64,000 bases of DNA from the NCBI GenBank assembly GCA_965221175.1, contig OZ244867.1, forward strand, positions 186,001-250,000, given 5' to 3'. How positions within the stretch are numbered: position 1 is the stretch's first letter; each line of letters opens with the position of its first letter. The stretch comes from JAJDZL01 sp965221175 (GTDB lineage: Bacteria; Pseudomonadota; Gammaproteobacteria; Arenicellales; JAJDZL01). Positions 1 to 9,020 of the stretch are shown piece by piece. The position numbers and the translations under genes were made by a program. The notes under the pieces were generated by a model, which made no database searches, was not told the origin of the DNA, and was given only the letters and a program-made list of their open reading frames with translations.

Positions 1-541
1 GTTCTCCGTCCACGACGAAGAAGGGCGATCCGAACACTTTTTGAGCGATTGCATCATCTGTAGCTTTTCGTACCAGGTTCTTTACATCCAGATCATTCAG
101 AGCAGATGATAAACTTGTAGAATCAATATCGATTTTGGTAGCAATGTCGATGACGACATCGGATTTTGAAATCAGTTTATCTTCAATAAAGTAGGCACGA
201 AACAAAGACTGAGCGAGCTGCTTGGATTTTTTAGAATCCTTTTGATTGAGCCAGTAATAGGCACGACATGCTGCGATGGTTGCAACGGGAAAGGTTGACG
301 GGACATTGAATTCGATCCCGTGAAAACGAGCCAGTCGGTGCAGGTCCAGACTACTGTATTCGTTGACCATAGGTATCTGCACGAGCGGCTTGCGTTCAGT
401 AATTTTCATGACTGCTCCCATCAAATACGGTCGCCACACAACCTCGCAGCCGCAACGCTTTGCAAGCTCGTCTATCTTCTCGCTGGAAAAATATCCATAG
501 GGAGAAGAAAAGTCGAAATAGAAATCAATGGAATTTTTCAT
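1..541 (-). CDS. 2-hydroxychromene-2-carboxylate isomerase / DsbA-family protein (partial)
   Basis: The gene starts at the ATG at 541 and runs off the left edge, so about 180 N-terminal residues are visible and the C terminus is missing. The start FYFDFSSPYGYF is the thioredoxin-like opening of the HCCA isomerase (kappa-class GST) family, with SSPY in the place of the glutathione-activating serine region. The segment VFGSPFFVVDGE near the visible end is the conserved cis-proline strand of the same fold. Known members isomerise aromatic-degradation intermediates or act as glutathione-dependent oxidoreductases; the substrate here cannot be told. It lies 34 bp downstream of the thiolase on the same strand, so it is probably the distal gene of the acyl-CoA cluster. 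Confidence 0.85.
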   Translation of the reverse strand, partial: MKNSIDFYFDFSSPYGYFSSEKIDELAKRCGCEVVWRPYLMGAVMKITERKPLVQIPMVNEYSSLDLHRLARFHGIEFNVPSTFPVATIAACRAYYWLNQKDSKKSKQLAQSLFRAYFIEDKLISKSDVVIDIATKIDIDSTSLSSALNDLDVKNLVRKATDDAIAQKVFGSPFFVVDGE

Positions 542-575
542 GTGTACAGCTGCACTTTGCGATCACTATAACAAT

Positions 576-1760
576 TCAAGGGCGAATAACACCAATTGCA
601 GTTGCTTCTCCTCCTCCGATGCACAAAGATGCAACTCCTTGTTTTAAATCATACTTTTCCATTGCTGCGATCAGAGTCACCAGAATTCTCGCTCCAGATG
701 CCCCCACCGGATGACCCAGTGCACAAGCTCCGCCGTGTATGTTTACGCGATCGTGCGGCAATCCGAGACTGTGCATGGCCGCCATTGTGACTACTGCAAA
801 TGCCTCGTTAATCTCATAGAGTTCAACGTCATCCGCTAACCAATTCAGTTTTACCAGCAAGCGCCGGATGGCTCCAATCGGTGCTGTCGGGAACAAATTG
901 GGTTCAGCCGCATAAGTTGTATGGCCAACCAATCGAGCACACACGTTCGCGTCTCGATTTTCGGCTTCTTGTTCCGACATCAGAATGACAGTTGCACCGC
1001 CGTCGGAAATGGAACTTGAATTTGCTGCAGTGACGCTTCCATTTTCTCTGAATGCAGGTCTGAGAAGCGGAATTTTTTCAGAGTTGGTTGTTTCAGGCTG
1101 TTCGTCCGTAGAGACTTCGTAATTGCCTTTTCGAGCAGTTACTTCAACGGATACGATCTCTCGATCAAACGTGCCGTTTTCCGTAGCCTTCTGTGCCCGA
1201 GTGAGTGACTCAATTGCAAAGTTGTCCTGTTCCTCTCGACTGAACTGATAGGCTTCGGCACAGTCTTCTGCAAAGGCTCCCATGAGGGCTCCTTTCTGAT
1301 AAGCGTCTTCAAGACCATCGATAAACATGTGGTCTATAATTTGCCCGTGTCCCATACGCATTCCACCTCTGGCTTTCGGCAGCAAATAGGGTGCGTTGCT
1401 CATACTTTCCATGCCACCTGCAGCAACGATGGAGTTGGTTCCGGCTACGATGGAATCATAGCCGAGCATGACAGTTTTCATGCCTGACCCACACATTTTA
1501 TTCACCGTCGTGCAGCCAACGGATTTTGGAATTCCAGCCGACAAAGCAGCTTGGCGAGCCGGTGCCTGTCCCATTCCCGCAGGCAAGACGCATCCCATCA
1601 GCACTTCATCGACACAGTCTCCGGTGATGTTTGAATCATCGAGTGCCGCTCGAATCGATGCAGAACCTAGTTCGGGTGCAGTTACAGGTGATAGACGTCC
1701 CTGAAATCCACCGATTGGAGTTCGGCTCAGTCCCGTTACGACTACTGAATTATTTTGCAT
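576..1760 (-). CDS. acetyl-CoA acetyltransferase (thiolase)
   Basis: This is a thiolase of about 394 residues, the usual length. It has the acylated cysteine in NKMCGSGMK (about residue 90), the catalytic histidine in GHPVGASGAR (about 350) and the second cysteine in SLCIGGGEATA (about 380). It should cleave acetoacetyl-CoA or a related 3-ketoacyl-CoA to acetyl-CoA in the cytoplasm. Two in-frame ATGs lie at 1766 and 1760. The second is preferred because AGGA sits 7 nt before it, whereas it is only 1 nt before the first. The gene follows isovaleryl-CoA dehydrogenase by 28 bp and probably shares its transcript, consistent with a role late in leucine or fatty-acid breakdown. Confidence 0.93.
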   Translation of the reverse strand: MQNNSVVVTGLSRTPIGGFQGRLSPVTAPELGSASIRAALDDSNITGDCVDEVLMGCVLPAGMGQAPARQAALSAGIPKSVGCTTVNKMCGSGMKTVMLGYDSIVAGTNSIVAAGGMESMSNAPYLLPKARGGMRMGHGQIIDHMFIDGLEDAYQKGALMGAFAEDCAEAYQFSREEQDNFAIESLTRAQKATENGTFDREIVSVEVTARKGNYEVSTDEQPETTNSEKIPLLRPAFRENGSVTAANSSSISDGGATVILMSEQEAENRDANVCARLVGHTTYAAEPNLFPTAPIGAIRRLLVKLNWLADDVELYEINEAFAVVTMAAMHSLGLPHDRVNIHGGACALGHPVGASGARILVTLIAAMEKYDLKQGVASLCIGGGEATAIGVIRP

Positions 1761-1788
1761 TTGCATATCCTACTGATTGTGTTGTTTG

Positions 1789-2958
1789 TTAAATCGTTTC
1801 TTCGAACAGTTCGCGTCCGATCAGCATACGTCGAATTTCACTCGTTCCGGCTCCGATTTCGTAAAGTTTCGCATCCCTCAGCAGACGCCCGGTGGGTGTT
1901 TCGTTCATGTATCCCATTGCCCCCAAAGTCTGAATTGATTCCAGTGCGCACCAAGTCGCTCTTTCTGCGGTGTATAGAATAACGGAAGCCGCGTCTTTGC
2001 GGGTTGTCTCTCCGCGGTCACATGCTTTGGCCACCGCGTAGGCGTAAGCACGAGAAGCATTCAACGTGGAATACATGTCTGCCAGTCGGCCTTGAATGAG
2101 CTGAAACTCGCCGATTGACTTGCCAAACTGCTTGCGTTCATGAACGTAGGGGATTACGGCATCAAGGCATGCCTGCATGATGCCAATCGGTCCTGCCGAT
2201 AGTACTACTCTCTCGTAGTCAAGTCCGCTCATCAGAATTTCCACCCCACAGCCGACTTCACCCAATACGTTTTCTGCTGGAACCCGACAATCCTGAAAGA
2301 TCAGTTCGCCGGTGTTGGAGCCACGCATGCCCAACTTATCCAGTTTCTGTGCAGCTGAAAAGCCTTCAAAATCTCTTTCGACAATGAATGCCGTAATTCC
2401 TCGAGAACCCGCCTCAGGCTCCGTTTTCGCATAGACCACCAGCACGTTGGCATCAGGACCATTGGTTATCCACATTTTGGTGCCATTCAGAATGTAGTGA
2501 TCTTCGATTTGGACGGCATTCAACTTCATGCTTACAACATCAGACCCTGCGTTTGATTCCGACATGGCAAGTGCGCCTATATGTTCACCACTGACTAGTT
2601 TGGGCAGGTAACGGCGTTTCTGGTCTTCGGTGCCAATTCTACGAATCTGATTCACGGCCAGATTTGAGTGAGCTCCGTAAGACAGGCCCACTGAAGCTGA
2701 AGCGCGACTGATTTCCTCCATCGCAACTACATGTTCCAGATAACCCATTCCGGAACCGCCAAATTCTTCTTCGACCGTGATTCCGAGGAGTCCCATATCG
2801 CCCAGTTTGTGCCAAAGGTCGGGCGGAAATTCATTGGAAAGATCAATGTCCGCAGCCCGCGGTGCAATTTCGTTTGCAGCAAAGTCTCGGACACTTTCTC
2901 GCAGAATGTCTGCGAATTCACCCAATCCAAAATTCAGTGTTGAATAATAGTCGCTCAT
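1789..2958 (-). CDS. ivd: isovaleryl-CoA dehydrogenase
   Basis: This is a full-length acyl-CoA dehydrogenase (about 389 residues). The catalytic glutamate lies in the helix MSGLDYERVVLSAGP at about residue 250, the position characteristic of the isovaleryl-CoA branch; other acyl-CoA dehydrogenases carry it near the C terminus. FAD-binding signatures ALAMSESNAGSD and MWITNGPDANV are present, and IGAGTSEIRRMLIGREL closes the protein. It oxidises isovaleryl-CoA to 3-methylcrotonyl-CoA in leucine catabolism. A TTG at 2964 directly abuts the upstream stop and is an alternative start, but ATG at 2958 is more likely. Carboxylase and HMG-CoA lyase genes, the usual partners, are not in the window. Confidence 0.93.
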   Translation of the reverse strand: MSDYYSTLNFGLGEFADILRESVRDFAANEIAPRAADIDLSNEFPPDLWHKLGDMGLLGITVEEEFGGSGMGYLEHVVAMEEISRASASVGLSYGAHSNLAVNQIRRIGTEDQKRRYLPKLVSGEHIGALAMSESNAGSDVVSMKLNAVQIEDHYILNGTKMWITNGPDANVLVVYAKTEPEAGSRGITAFIVERDFEGFSAAQKLDKLGMRGSNTGELIFQDCRVPAENVLGEVGCGVEILMSGLDYERVVLSAGPIGIMQACLDAVIPYVHERKQFGKSIGEFQLIQGRLADMYSTLNASRAYAYAVAKACDRGETTRKDAASVILYTAERATWCALESIQTLGAMGYMNETPTGRLLRDAKLYEIGAGTSEIRRMLIGRELFEETI

Positions 2959-2964
2959 TTTCAA

Positions 2965-3423
2965 TCAGTCTCTCGGCAGTAGGCAAATAGTGGTTTGCTG
3001 CATGATCGCACAGAGAGTGGATTTATTTCCAGAATGTACGGTTACTTCAATCGTCGATACTGTCAAGGTTCTGCCCGATTTAATCACTGCCCCTTCAGCC
3101 GTCAGCCGATCGCCATCTGCCGCAGCAACCAGATTGATCTTGAATTCGACCGTCAAAATCCTGCTTCCGGCTGGCATCAGTGAGAAGGCCGCATATCCGC
3201 CGGCAGAGTCGGCAATAGCACTGGTCGCACCTGCGTGAAAGAAATTATCTTGCTGTGTAAGGTGCTCGCCGAAAGGCAGATCAATTATACAGTGTCCCGG
3301 TTCAATGGTCCGCATTGAGGCGCCAAGCACACTCATAATACCCTGTTCTGCAAAGCTCTTCCTGGCGTCGCTCTCGTAATCGGGGTTTTTGGACTGAAAT
3401 GGTCTGGGTTTGGGAGAGGGCAT
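2965..3423 (-). CDS. PaaI-family hotdog thioesterase
   Basis: This is a 152-residue single hotdog-domain protein. The motif NFFHAGATSAIADSAGGYAA (residues 60-79) is the helix of PaaI/YdiI-type thioesterases, with H63, G65 and the acidic D72 in the active region. Such enzymes hydrolyse acyl-CoA or phenylacetyl-type CoA thioesters to free CoA. The stop codon is immediately followed by the first possible start of isovaleryl-CoA dehydrogenase, so the two are probably translationally coupled. As first gene of the cluster it may relieve CoA trapping during branched-chain acyl-CoA breakdown; that role is inferred from position only. Confidence 0.85.
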   Translation of the reverse strand: MPSPKPRPFQSKNPDYESDARKSFAEQGIMSVLGASMRTIEPGHCIIDLPFGEHLTQQDNFFHAGATSAIADSAGGYAAFSLMPAGSRILTVEFKINLVAAADGDRLTAEGAVIKSGRTLTVSTIEVTVHSGNKSTLCAIMQQTTICLLPRD

Positions 3424-3463
3424 CTATACTGAATTATCTTTTGAGAAACAAGCCTAATGACTG

Positions 3464-3647
3464 TTTACCGGTTCTTGCTCTGGCAATGCGAAATTCGGAC
3501 ATTATATTCAAATCTTATTGCAGTGCAACAAAATCAGAGGAGATTTGAAATGGTACAGTTTTGAAGTGTACCTGGCGACACTCTCAGGACGGCAGACTGA
3601 GTGTGTTTGTCCACAGAATGCGTGTGAGCTCACCTGCGGGTAATTGC
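3464..3647. repeat. diverged direct repeat, copy A (duplicated 3' end of nitronate monooxygenase)
   Basis: This segment matches 7567-7750 over about 184 bp with scattered substitutions and single-base indels. On the minus strand it still encodes the C-terminal tail of the nitronate monooxygenase (AGELTRILWTN-LSL-S and stop), plus the downstream non-coding stretch. The match stops abruptly at about 3648, where a thiamine-diphosphate-enzyme fragment begins. It is therefore a remnant of a second monooxygenase copy. Confidence 0.8.
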
Positions 3648-3960
3648 ACATAAATCCGAGGTTTCATGTAATCGTCCCCATCCTTTACCCAGAGACGGAC
3701 GGTCATTTGCGTTGGAAACGACGAGCATGGGAATAGAATCCGCATACGCCTGACCGATTCCGGTTACTGTGTTGGTGACCCCAGGACCCGTAATGATGGT
3801 ACAGAACCCTGGTTTGCCGGTTGCCCTGGCATATCCATCCGCCAAAAACTGGCACCTTGTTCATTGCCATTATTCCGAGGCAATTCGCGGTTCAAGAATT
3901 CTCGGATAAATTGCGGTCTATGGTCGGAACGGACAATGAAATGCATCAAACCATTGAAGT
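3648..3960 (-). pseudogene. thiamine-diphosphate-dependent enzyme fragment (acetolactate synthase-like)
   Basis: The minus strand encodes ADGYARATGKPGF, then a TGPGVTN-type motif, AYADSIPMLVVSN and GWGRLHE, the classic N-terminal domain of acetolactate-synthase-like ThDP enzymes. A preceding NEQGASF lies in a different frame: the T run at about 3845-3850 seems one base short, which breaks the frame. After GRLHE the reading frame runs straight into copy A of the monooxygenase-tail repeat and stops. Only about 100 of the usual 550 residues survive, so this is a truncated and frameshifted relic. Sequence further upstream (to about 3967) is too degenerate to assign. Confidence 0.75.
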
Positions 3961-4084
3961 CATGCAACGATTTTATTGGACAGCATAGACGAAACAGTCG
4001 GTATTTGATTGAAGATGAACTGGATGACCGATGGTGAATCGGTCAAACACCGGGTTTGCATTCCAATCGGGAGGTGGATACCGG

Positions 4085-4903
4085 TTATATCGCGAGGTCA
4101 ATGACCGGGTACTGGTCGCTGTCCAGCACCTGTCCGTCTTGCAAGTGCGGATTGGTGATTATCTTGTTAAATTCTCCAGCGGAATAGTAAGTCATTCCAT
4201 CTCCAGTGTATCGGACCGCGTAGCCTCTCCTGACGGCAGGTGAGGAGTTTGCTCTCGCTCCATGCACAATCATTGAATCGAAAATCAGTACATCACCAGG
4301 CTCCATCTCCCAGCACAGTATTCGATGTCGGTCGCGTTCCGCGTCAAAATTAGGCAACGGCTCAAACGCGTCTTCGGTTCCCTTGTAAGGGCGTTCAACG
4401 CTGCCGTCGCTAACGGTAGTAAATGGCTGGTAAAATTTGTCCCACGAATGCGACCCGGCGATAAACTCGAGAGGTCCGGAATCAAAATTGATTGGGTCGA
4501 GAGCCAGCCAGACCGTCAAAGCTGATCCATTTCGCACCGGCCAGTAAGGCAGATCATTGTGCCACGGGGTTGCCGGATCGCCGACAGACTTGGAGAATAC
4601 CTGGTCATAGAGCAAGTTGACTTTGGCCGATTCGAGAAACGCAGCAGCAAGTGAGACAGCCGCGGAATTGAGACAATAGTCGCGACAGGTTTTGTCGTTT
4701 TCCCATACCCTTTGGCGGTGAAAATAATTCTCCGATTGATTCAAAGCCCGGTCTGCAGATTGCCGTAGTTCAGCAATCCAGGACTCGTCAAAAACAGAGT
4801 TCAGCAATACCGCGCCATCCTCTTTGTAAGCGTCCAAATCGACTTGTTGAACGACATACAGATCTCCCGGCGGTTTGTGCTTTTCGACTGTATTTGCCAA
4901 CAT
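4085..4903 (-). CDS. phytanoyl-CoA dioxygenase (PhyH) family protein
   Basis: This is a 272-residue Fe(II)/2-oxoglutarate-dependent oxygenase. The iron-binding triad is visible as H115-x-D117 in TPWHNDLPYW and H214 in MIVHGARANS, with R226 in RRGYAVRY placed to bind 2-oxoglutarate. PhyH enzymes hydroxylate CoA esters, small molecules or natural-product scaffolds; nothing here fixes the substrate. It stands alone between pseudogene debris and a divergent TPR gene. It appears intact and its start (ATG at 4903) is the only good one, though no strong ribosome binding site is evident. Confidence 0.88.
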   Translation of the reverse strand: MLANTVEKHKPPGDLYVVQQVDLDAYKEDGAVLLNSVFDESWIAELRQSADRALNQSENYFHRQRVWENDKTCRDYCLNSAAVSLAAAFLESAKVNLLYDQVFSKSVGDPATPWHNDLPYWPVRNGSALTVWLALDPINFDSGPLEFIAGSHSWDKFYQPFTTVSDGSVERPYKGTEDAFEPLPNFDAERDRHRILCWEMEPGDVLIFDSMIVHGARANSSPAVRRGYAVRYTGDGMTYYSAGEFNKIITNPHLQDGQVLDSDQYPVIDLAI

Positions 4904-5271
4904 TAGCAGTGTATGAACCCCCAGACTGAGTGAAACGGAAATTCGGTTCTTGAAAGTGTAGCATCACCGTGCCAAACTGGAATGCTCCAGTCTTTATTGA
5001 CCTTCAACGAGGTGTTCATAAAATATATATACGAAATTCAACAAGTCAGTCAAATCAGTGTAGACTATTTCAATATGCGGGGAAAGTCGCCCGAAAGACT
5101 GACACCGGTGAAGCGGGTTAAAATAACATCAGTTCAGTGTTGTATTTTTCGAAAAACACGATTTTCTTGGAAATTCTCGATGTTTGTGACTTACAAGCAC
5201 GCAAGATTTCAAATTGATTCGAGGGCGCTGTAATACCCTCGGCATTCAGGGACAACTTAAGGTGCGATTAG
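4904..5271. other. intergenic region between PhyH and the TPR gene
   Basis: This 368-bp divergent intergenic region has no supportable gene. It is AT-rich and holds a perfect 12-bp palindrome, TTTTTCGAAAAA, at 5145-5156 and a possible hairpin, GAGGG (5221-5225) with CCCTC (5236-5240), shortly before the TPR gene. Promoters for both flanking genes should lie here, but no convincing -35/-10 pair stands out. Confidence 0.5.
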
Positions 5272-6948
5272 ATGAATCATCCCTACAATCTCGGCGTATA
5301 TTTTGACTCAATTAATGTTGTTGGCAGTGCATCGGAGACATGGTTTAACCGCGGGATGGTTTGGCTCTATGGTTTCGACCTGGAAATGGCATTCCGATGC
5401 TTCAAGCAAGCTGTAGCGGTGGACGAGGACTACGCAAAGGCGTATTGGGGCATGGCGTATGCCTCTGGGATTTATTACAACAAACCCTGGGTTCGAATGC
5501 AAAAAGACGAACTGACAGAAAAATTGCAGCGAACCTATCAGTTTTCCCGACAAGCAAAGAGTAAAGCTGCCTTTGCATCAGATCGGGAAGCGATGATGAT
5601 CAACGCATTGCTGGCGCGCTACCAGTCACCGAGCGCGGTTGTTCCCGCAGACTATGATCGTTGGAATGACGACTATGCAGATCAAATGCGCCAGGTGTAT
5701 CGTGCCTATCCGGAGAATGATGATGTCTGCGCCTTGTTTGCAGAAGCGCTAATGACACGAACACCGTGGGCACTTTGGGATTTGAGAACGAGCGAACCGT
5801 CCGCCGGCGCATCGACGGTAGAAGCGATCGAAGTTCTGGAAACAGCGATGGCACGAATCGAAAAAACCGAAAAATTCACGCACCCGGGCATCTTGCATAT
5901 GTATCTCCATGTGATGGAAATGTCTCCTTTTCCGGAAAAAGCATTGCGAGCCAGTGATCAACTTCGACAGCTGGTTCCGGATTCAGGGCATTTGTGTCAT
6001 ATGCCTTCTCATATCGATGTGCGGTGCGGCCATTACTACGAGGCCATAGTTGCCAATGACAGGGCGATTGAAGCTGACCGCGTGTACGTCAAAAATGAGG
6101 GCGCAATGAATTTTCAGGCGCTCTCACGAATTCATAATATTCATTTGAAGATTTACGCGGCAATGTATCTGGGGCAGTTTCATACTGCACTGGATGCCGC
6201 TGAACAATTGATCAATACCACCCCTGAAGCACTACTCAGAATCGAAAATCCGGCCATGGCGGACTGGGTGGAAGGTTACATCGGCGTAAAAGCACATGTC
6301 TACATTCGTTTCGGGCGCTGGCAGGACATCATTGATCACCCGCTCCCCCATGACTTGGAGCTTTACGCAATGACCACCGCAGTCTGGCGCTACGCCAAAG
6401 CCATTGCCCATGCGGTGCTAGGTGAAATCGACGCGGCAAAATCTGAGCAACAAAAATTCCATGATGCAGTGAAGACAGTTCCTGAATCCCGTTATTTGTT
6501 CAATAATTCCTGCCGGGATGTTTTGAAAATTGCCGATCAGATGCTAAATGGAGAACTTGAATATCGACGAGGGAATTATGAATCGGCTTTCGACTGTCTA
6601 CACAAGGCTGTGCATCTGGATGACAATTTGAAATATGATGAGCCCTGGGGATGGATGCAACCCACCCGCCATGCATTGGGCGCTTTGTTGCTCGAACAAG
6701 GGCGTGTTGAAGAGGCCCGGCAAATCTATATGGATGATTTAGGGCTGTCTGATACGCTGGTCAGTACCTCTCATCATATCGAAAACCCCTGGAGTCTGCA
6801 CGGATTGGTCGAGTGTCTCGAGCGACAGGGCGAAGTCGGGCAGGCTCGGTTGTTTCGGTCTCGACTTAACCTGGCCGCGGCGAGAGCAGATGTGGCGATC
6901 AACGCTTCCTGCGCCTGTCGGCTCAATAATTACTGCTGTGACCATTAG
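5272..6948 (+). CDS. tetratricopeptide repeat protein
   Basis: This is a 558-residue, apparently soluble protein with no signal peptide. The N-terminal part (residues about 25-75, GMVWLYGFDLEMAFRCF then AYWGMAYASG) and later segments (HMPSHIDVRCGHYYEAI; LEYRRGNYESAFDCLHKAVHL; HALGALLLEQGRVEEARQIY) are TPR helices spread along the whole length. It belongs to a widespread group of bacterial TPR proteins carrying the HMPSHI-type signature, whose function is unknown. The start ATG has AAGGTG about 8 nt upstream. It is monocistronic and divergent from PhyH. No catalytic motif is visible, so a scaffold or binding role is only an inference. Confidence 0.85.
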   Translation: MNHPYNLGVYFDSINVVGSASETWFNRGMVWLYGFDLEMAFRCFKQAVAVDEDYAKAYWGMAYASGIYYNKPWVRMQKDELTEKLQRTYQFSRQAKSKAAFASDREAMMINALLARYQSPSAVVPADYDRWNDDYADQMRQVYRAYPENDDVCALFAEALMTRTPWALWDLRTSEPSAGASTVEAIEVLETAMARIEKTEKFTHPGILHMYLHVMEMSPFPEKALRASDQLRQLVPDSGHLCHMPSHIDVRCGHYYEAIVANDRAIEADRVYVKNEGAMNFQALSRIHNIHLKIYAAMYLGQFHTALDAAEQLINTTPEALLRIENPAMADWVEGYIGVKAHVYIRFGRWQDIIDHPLPHDLELYAMTTAVWRYAKAIAHAVLGEIDAAKSEQQKFHDAVKTVPESRYLFNNSCRDVLKIADQMLNGELEYRRGNYESAFDCLHKAVHLDDNLKYDEPWGWMQPTRHALGALLLEQGRVEEARQIYMDDLGLSDTLVSTSHHIENPWSLHGLVECLERQGEVGQARLFRSRLNLAAARADVAINASCACRLNNYCCDH

Positions 6949-7013
6949 GGAGTCAACAATCAACCGACACGGTTTCTCCGTGCCTGCGGAGCGCTTGGGT
7001 CAGGTTGAGGGTG

Positions 7014-7268
7014 CTATTTCTTGAAATAGGGCCGATCGCCAATCAGGGTCACCCGATTCATAATCCTGTGTGCCGACCCATAGTCATGGAATGCATAATG
7101 CTGGGTACAGCGATTATTCCAAAATGTTACATCTCCAATCTGCCACTGGTGGCGGATCTGGAAATCAGGCAACTGAGACTGGTGAAACAGAATTTTCAAC
7201 AGTCCTTCGCTTTCAGGTTCTGATAATTCGTTGATGCGCGCCAATGGCGTGCGGCTCAGTTGGCAGAC
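7014..7268 (-). pseudogene. TauD/TfdA-family dioxygenase C-terminal fragment
   Basis: The minus strand encodes the C-terminal part of a taurine-dioxygenase-type enzyme: LSEPESEGLL, then HQWQIGDVTFWNNRCTQHYA with the distal iron-binding histidine, and the terminal arginine region RIMNRVTLIGDRP. The N-terminal two thirds, including the H-x-D motif, are absent: upstream of about 7268 the frame no longer resembles the family. It is therefore a truncated relic. A short hairpin (CACGG/CCGTG) lies just downstream at about 6969-6983. Confidence 0.78.
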
Positions 7269-7311
7269 GGTGCGGTAAAGGTTAGCGACGCTGCATCGAG
7301 TGAGCACCGAA

Positions 7312-7470
7312 ATGAATGATGCCGAAGGTGTCCGGGTGCGCGTGCGCCAGAATACCGAACCCAATGCCGAGCAGCGACGGCTGCTGTCGGCGATGGCAGT
7401 GAAATTGGAACGTAATCAGCAACTCGGGCGTTGGCCGGAGGGGGTGAAAGTCACAGAAGTAGTGACATAA
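7312..7470 (+). other. orphan coding-like fragment
   Basis: An open frame of 52 codons (MNDAEGVRVRVRQ to VKVTEVVT and stop) is richer in G and C than its surroundings and reads like protein-coding sequence. It has no recognisable family, and no good ribosome binding site. It sits between the TauD fragment and a duplicated monooxygenase tail, so it may be the 3' end of another lost gene. The rest of 6949-7687 holds only the TauD fragment and repeat copy B. Confidence 0.3.
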
Positions 7471-7566
7471 CAAATGACTCGAAAATATTATGTTTTTGAA
7501 ACAGAATGAATATTTTTGTCCAGAATTAAAAAACAGCAAACATGGGTTAAGAAGCAAACCAAATCA

Positions 7567-7750
7567 TTGTTTTCGGATTCTTGTTCAGGCAATGCAAAAT
7601 CTGGACATTATATTGAAAAATATTGCAGCGCAACAAAATCAGAGAGGATTTGAAACGGTACAGTTTTTAGTGTGCCTGGTAACACTCTCAGGACAGCAGA
7701 CTGAGTGCGTTCGTCCAGAGAATGCGTGTGAGCTCACCTGCGGGAATTGC
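7567..7750. repeat. diverged direct repeat, copy B
   Basis: This is the partner of 3464-3647. It comprises the last 63 bp of the intact nitronate monooxygenase gene (7688-7750) and about 120 bp of sequence downstream of it. The two copies lie about 4.1 kb apart in the same orientation. Confidence 0.8.
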
Positions 7751-8797
7751 TTGAGTCAGGCATCCCGATTGGCCGGTCCATGCCTGTATTCGGTCCAAAT
7801 CATTGTTTCTCCGTGCTGCGGCCGTCATCCCAGTCGTCAGTGCGCGTTGTATGGGATAGGGCATCGGTTGTGGAGCGCCATCTTCCGCTGCAGCTCTTGC
7901 GTAGGATGTAGAGATTGAACGGCCTAGTCGTCCGGAAAAAGCGCGTGTCAGCATCGTTTGGTGTGGCTGTGCCTGTCCGATTGCGTCCGCCCATGCAGAA
8001 GGAATGCTAGCTTCGGGACAGCGCAAATAGCCGGTTCCAATCTGAACCGCCGAGGCACCCAACAATAGCGCGGCTGCAATCCCTCGGGAGTCGGCGATGC
8101 CTCCAGTTGCGACAACCGGGATGCTGACTGCATCTACGATAGTTGGTAGTAGCGAGAAAAGTCCAGACATGGATACTTCGGCCGACGCAGCGTCGAATGT
8201 TCCTCTATGACCACCAGCTTCCATACCTTGCGCCACAATTGCATCTGCACCGGCTGCTTCAGCCTGTTTGGCTTCGGTTACGGTAGTCGCGGTGGCAAAC
8301 CAGTGAATATTCAACGACTTCATCCTTTGCACGAACCTTTTTGGATACAGGCCCATGATTGATGAAATAACAGTCGGACGGGATTCAAGCATTGCTTCGC
8401 ACTGTGCATCGAAATCAAGCAGCTTGAGGTCTCCGGCTCCAAGTTTAATTTCTGGTCCCCATTGGCCTAGAAAATCGCGCACCAGCCTTTCGTGACCTTC
8501 ATTGCGCAAAGGCGGAGGGTCAGGAATCCAGTTATTGAACTGGAAATTCCCTTTACAGTTGGATCTGAATTCCTGTGCCCAGTGCAAAATGCTCTCTGGT
8601 GGCATTAGTAGAACTCCGCACGCCCCCAAAGCGCCTTGTTCGGCAACTGCGATGGACAGGGCAGGTGGACAAGCCCCAGCCATAGGCGCCAGTAGAATTG
8701 GCAGTTCAAGATTGAACTGACGGCAGAAACGTTCAGTACGTTTGAGCGTATCTTGGCGATTATTCACGCTGTTTATCCTTTTATCATGTGCTGTCAT
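7688..8797 (-). CDS. nitronate monooxygenase (2-nitropropane dioxygenase family)
   Basis: This 369-residue protein is an FMN-binding TIM barrel. LPILLAPMAGA opens the barrel at about residue 32, AQGMEAGGHRGTF (about 189-201) carries the catalytic histidine H197, and PVVATGGIADSRGIAAALLLGASAVQIGTGYL is the phosphate-binding region of the flavin site (no more than parts quoted here: VATGGIAD, GASAVQIGTGYL). These enzymes oxidise toxic nitronates such as propionate-3-nitronate. ATG at 8797 is the chosen start. The gene stands alone, and a duplicated copy of its 3' end survives at 3464-3647. Confidence 0.88.
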   Translation of the reverse strand: MTAHDKRINSVNNRQDTLKRTERFCRQFNLELPILLAPMAGACPPALSIAVAEQGALGACGVLLMPPESILHWAQEFRSNCKGNFQFNNWIPDPPPLRNEGHERLVRDFLGQWGPEIKLGAGDLKLLDFDAQCEAMLESRPTVISSIMGLYPKRFVQRMKSLNIHWFATATTVTEAKQAEAAGADAIVAQGMEAGGHRGTFDAASAEVSMSGLFSLLPTIVDAVSIPVVATGGIADSRGIAAALLLGASAVQIGTGYLRCPEASIPSAWADAIGQAQPHQTMLTRAFSGRLGRSISTSYARAAAEDGAPQPMPYPIQRALTTGMTAAARRNNDLDRIQAWTGQSGCLTQAIPAGELTRILWTNALSLLS

Positions 8798-9020
8798 TTA
8801 CTCCTTGGAATTTCATATTGTAAGTAGAGTGCGTTAGATTTATGAGGGTTAGTCAACTTTATAATTCCCTAAAATACAATCCGCTCTGTGGTAAATTCAC
8901 TTGGACTCCTCAATTAGCAGTCATACATAAGCCATCGGATTTGATAAAATATTCGGATTCTTTAGTAATTAAAGAAACCATTTATACACGTCAGTATGAT
9001 TCAAACTAATTAGTGATTCA

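Noticed and set aside
3880..4084. Integrase-like words (IVRSDHRPQF) upstream of the ThDP-enzyme fragment.
   Set aside because: The similarity is one short segment without further catalytic motifs or repeats, too little to call an IS remnant.
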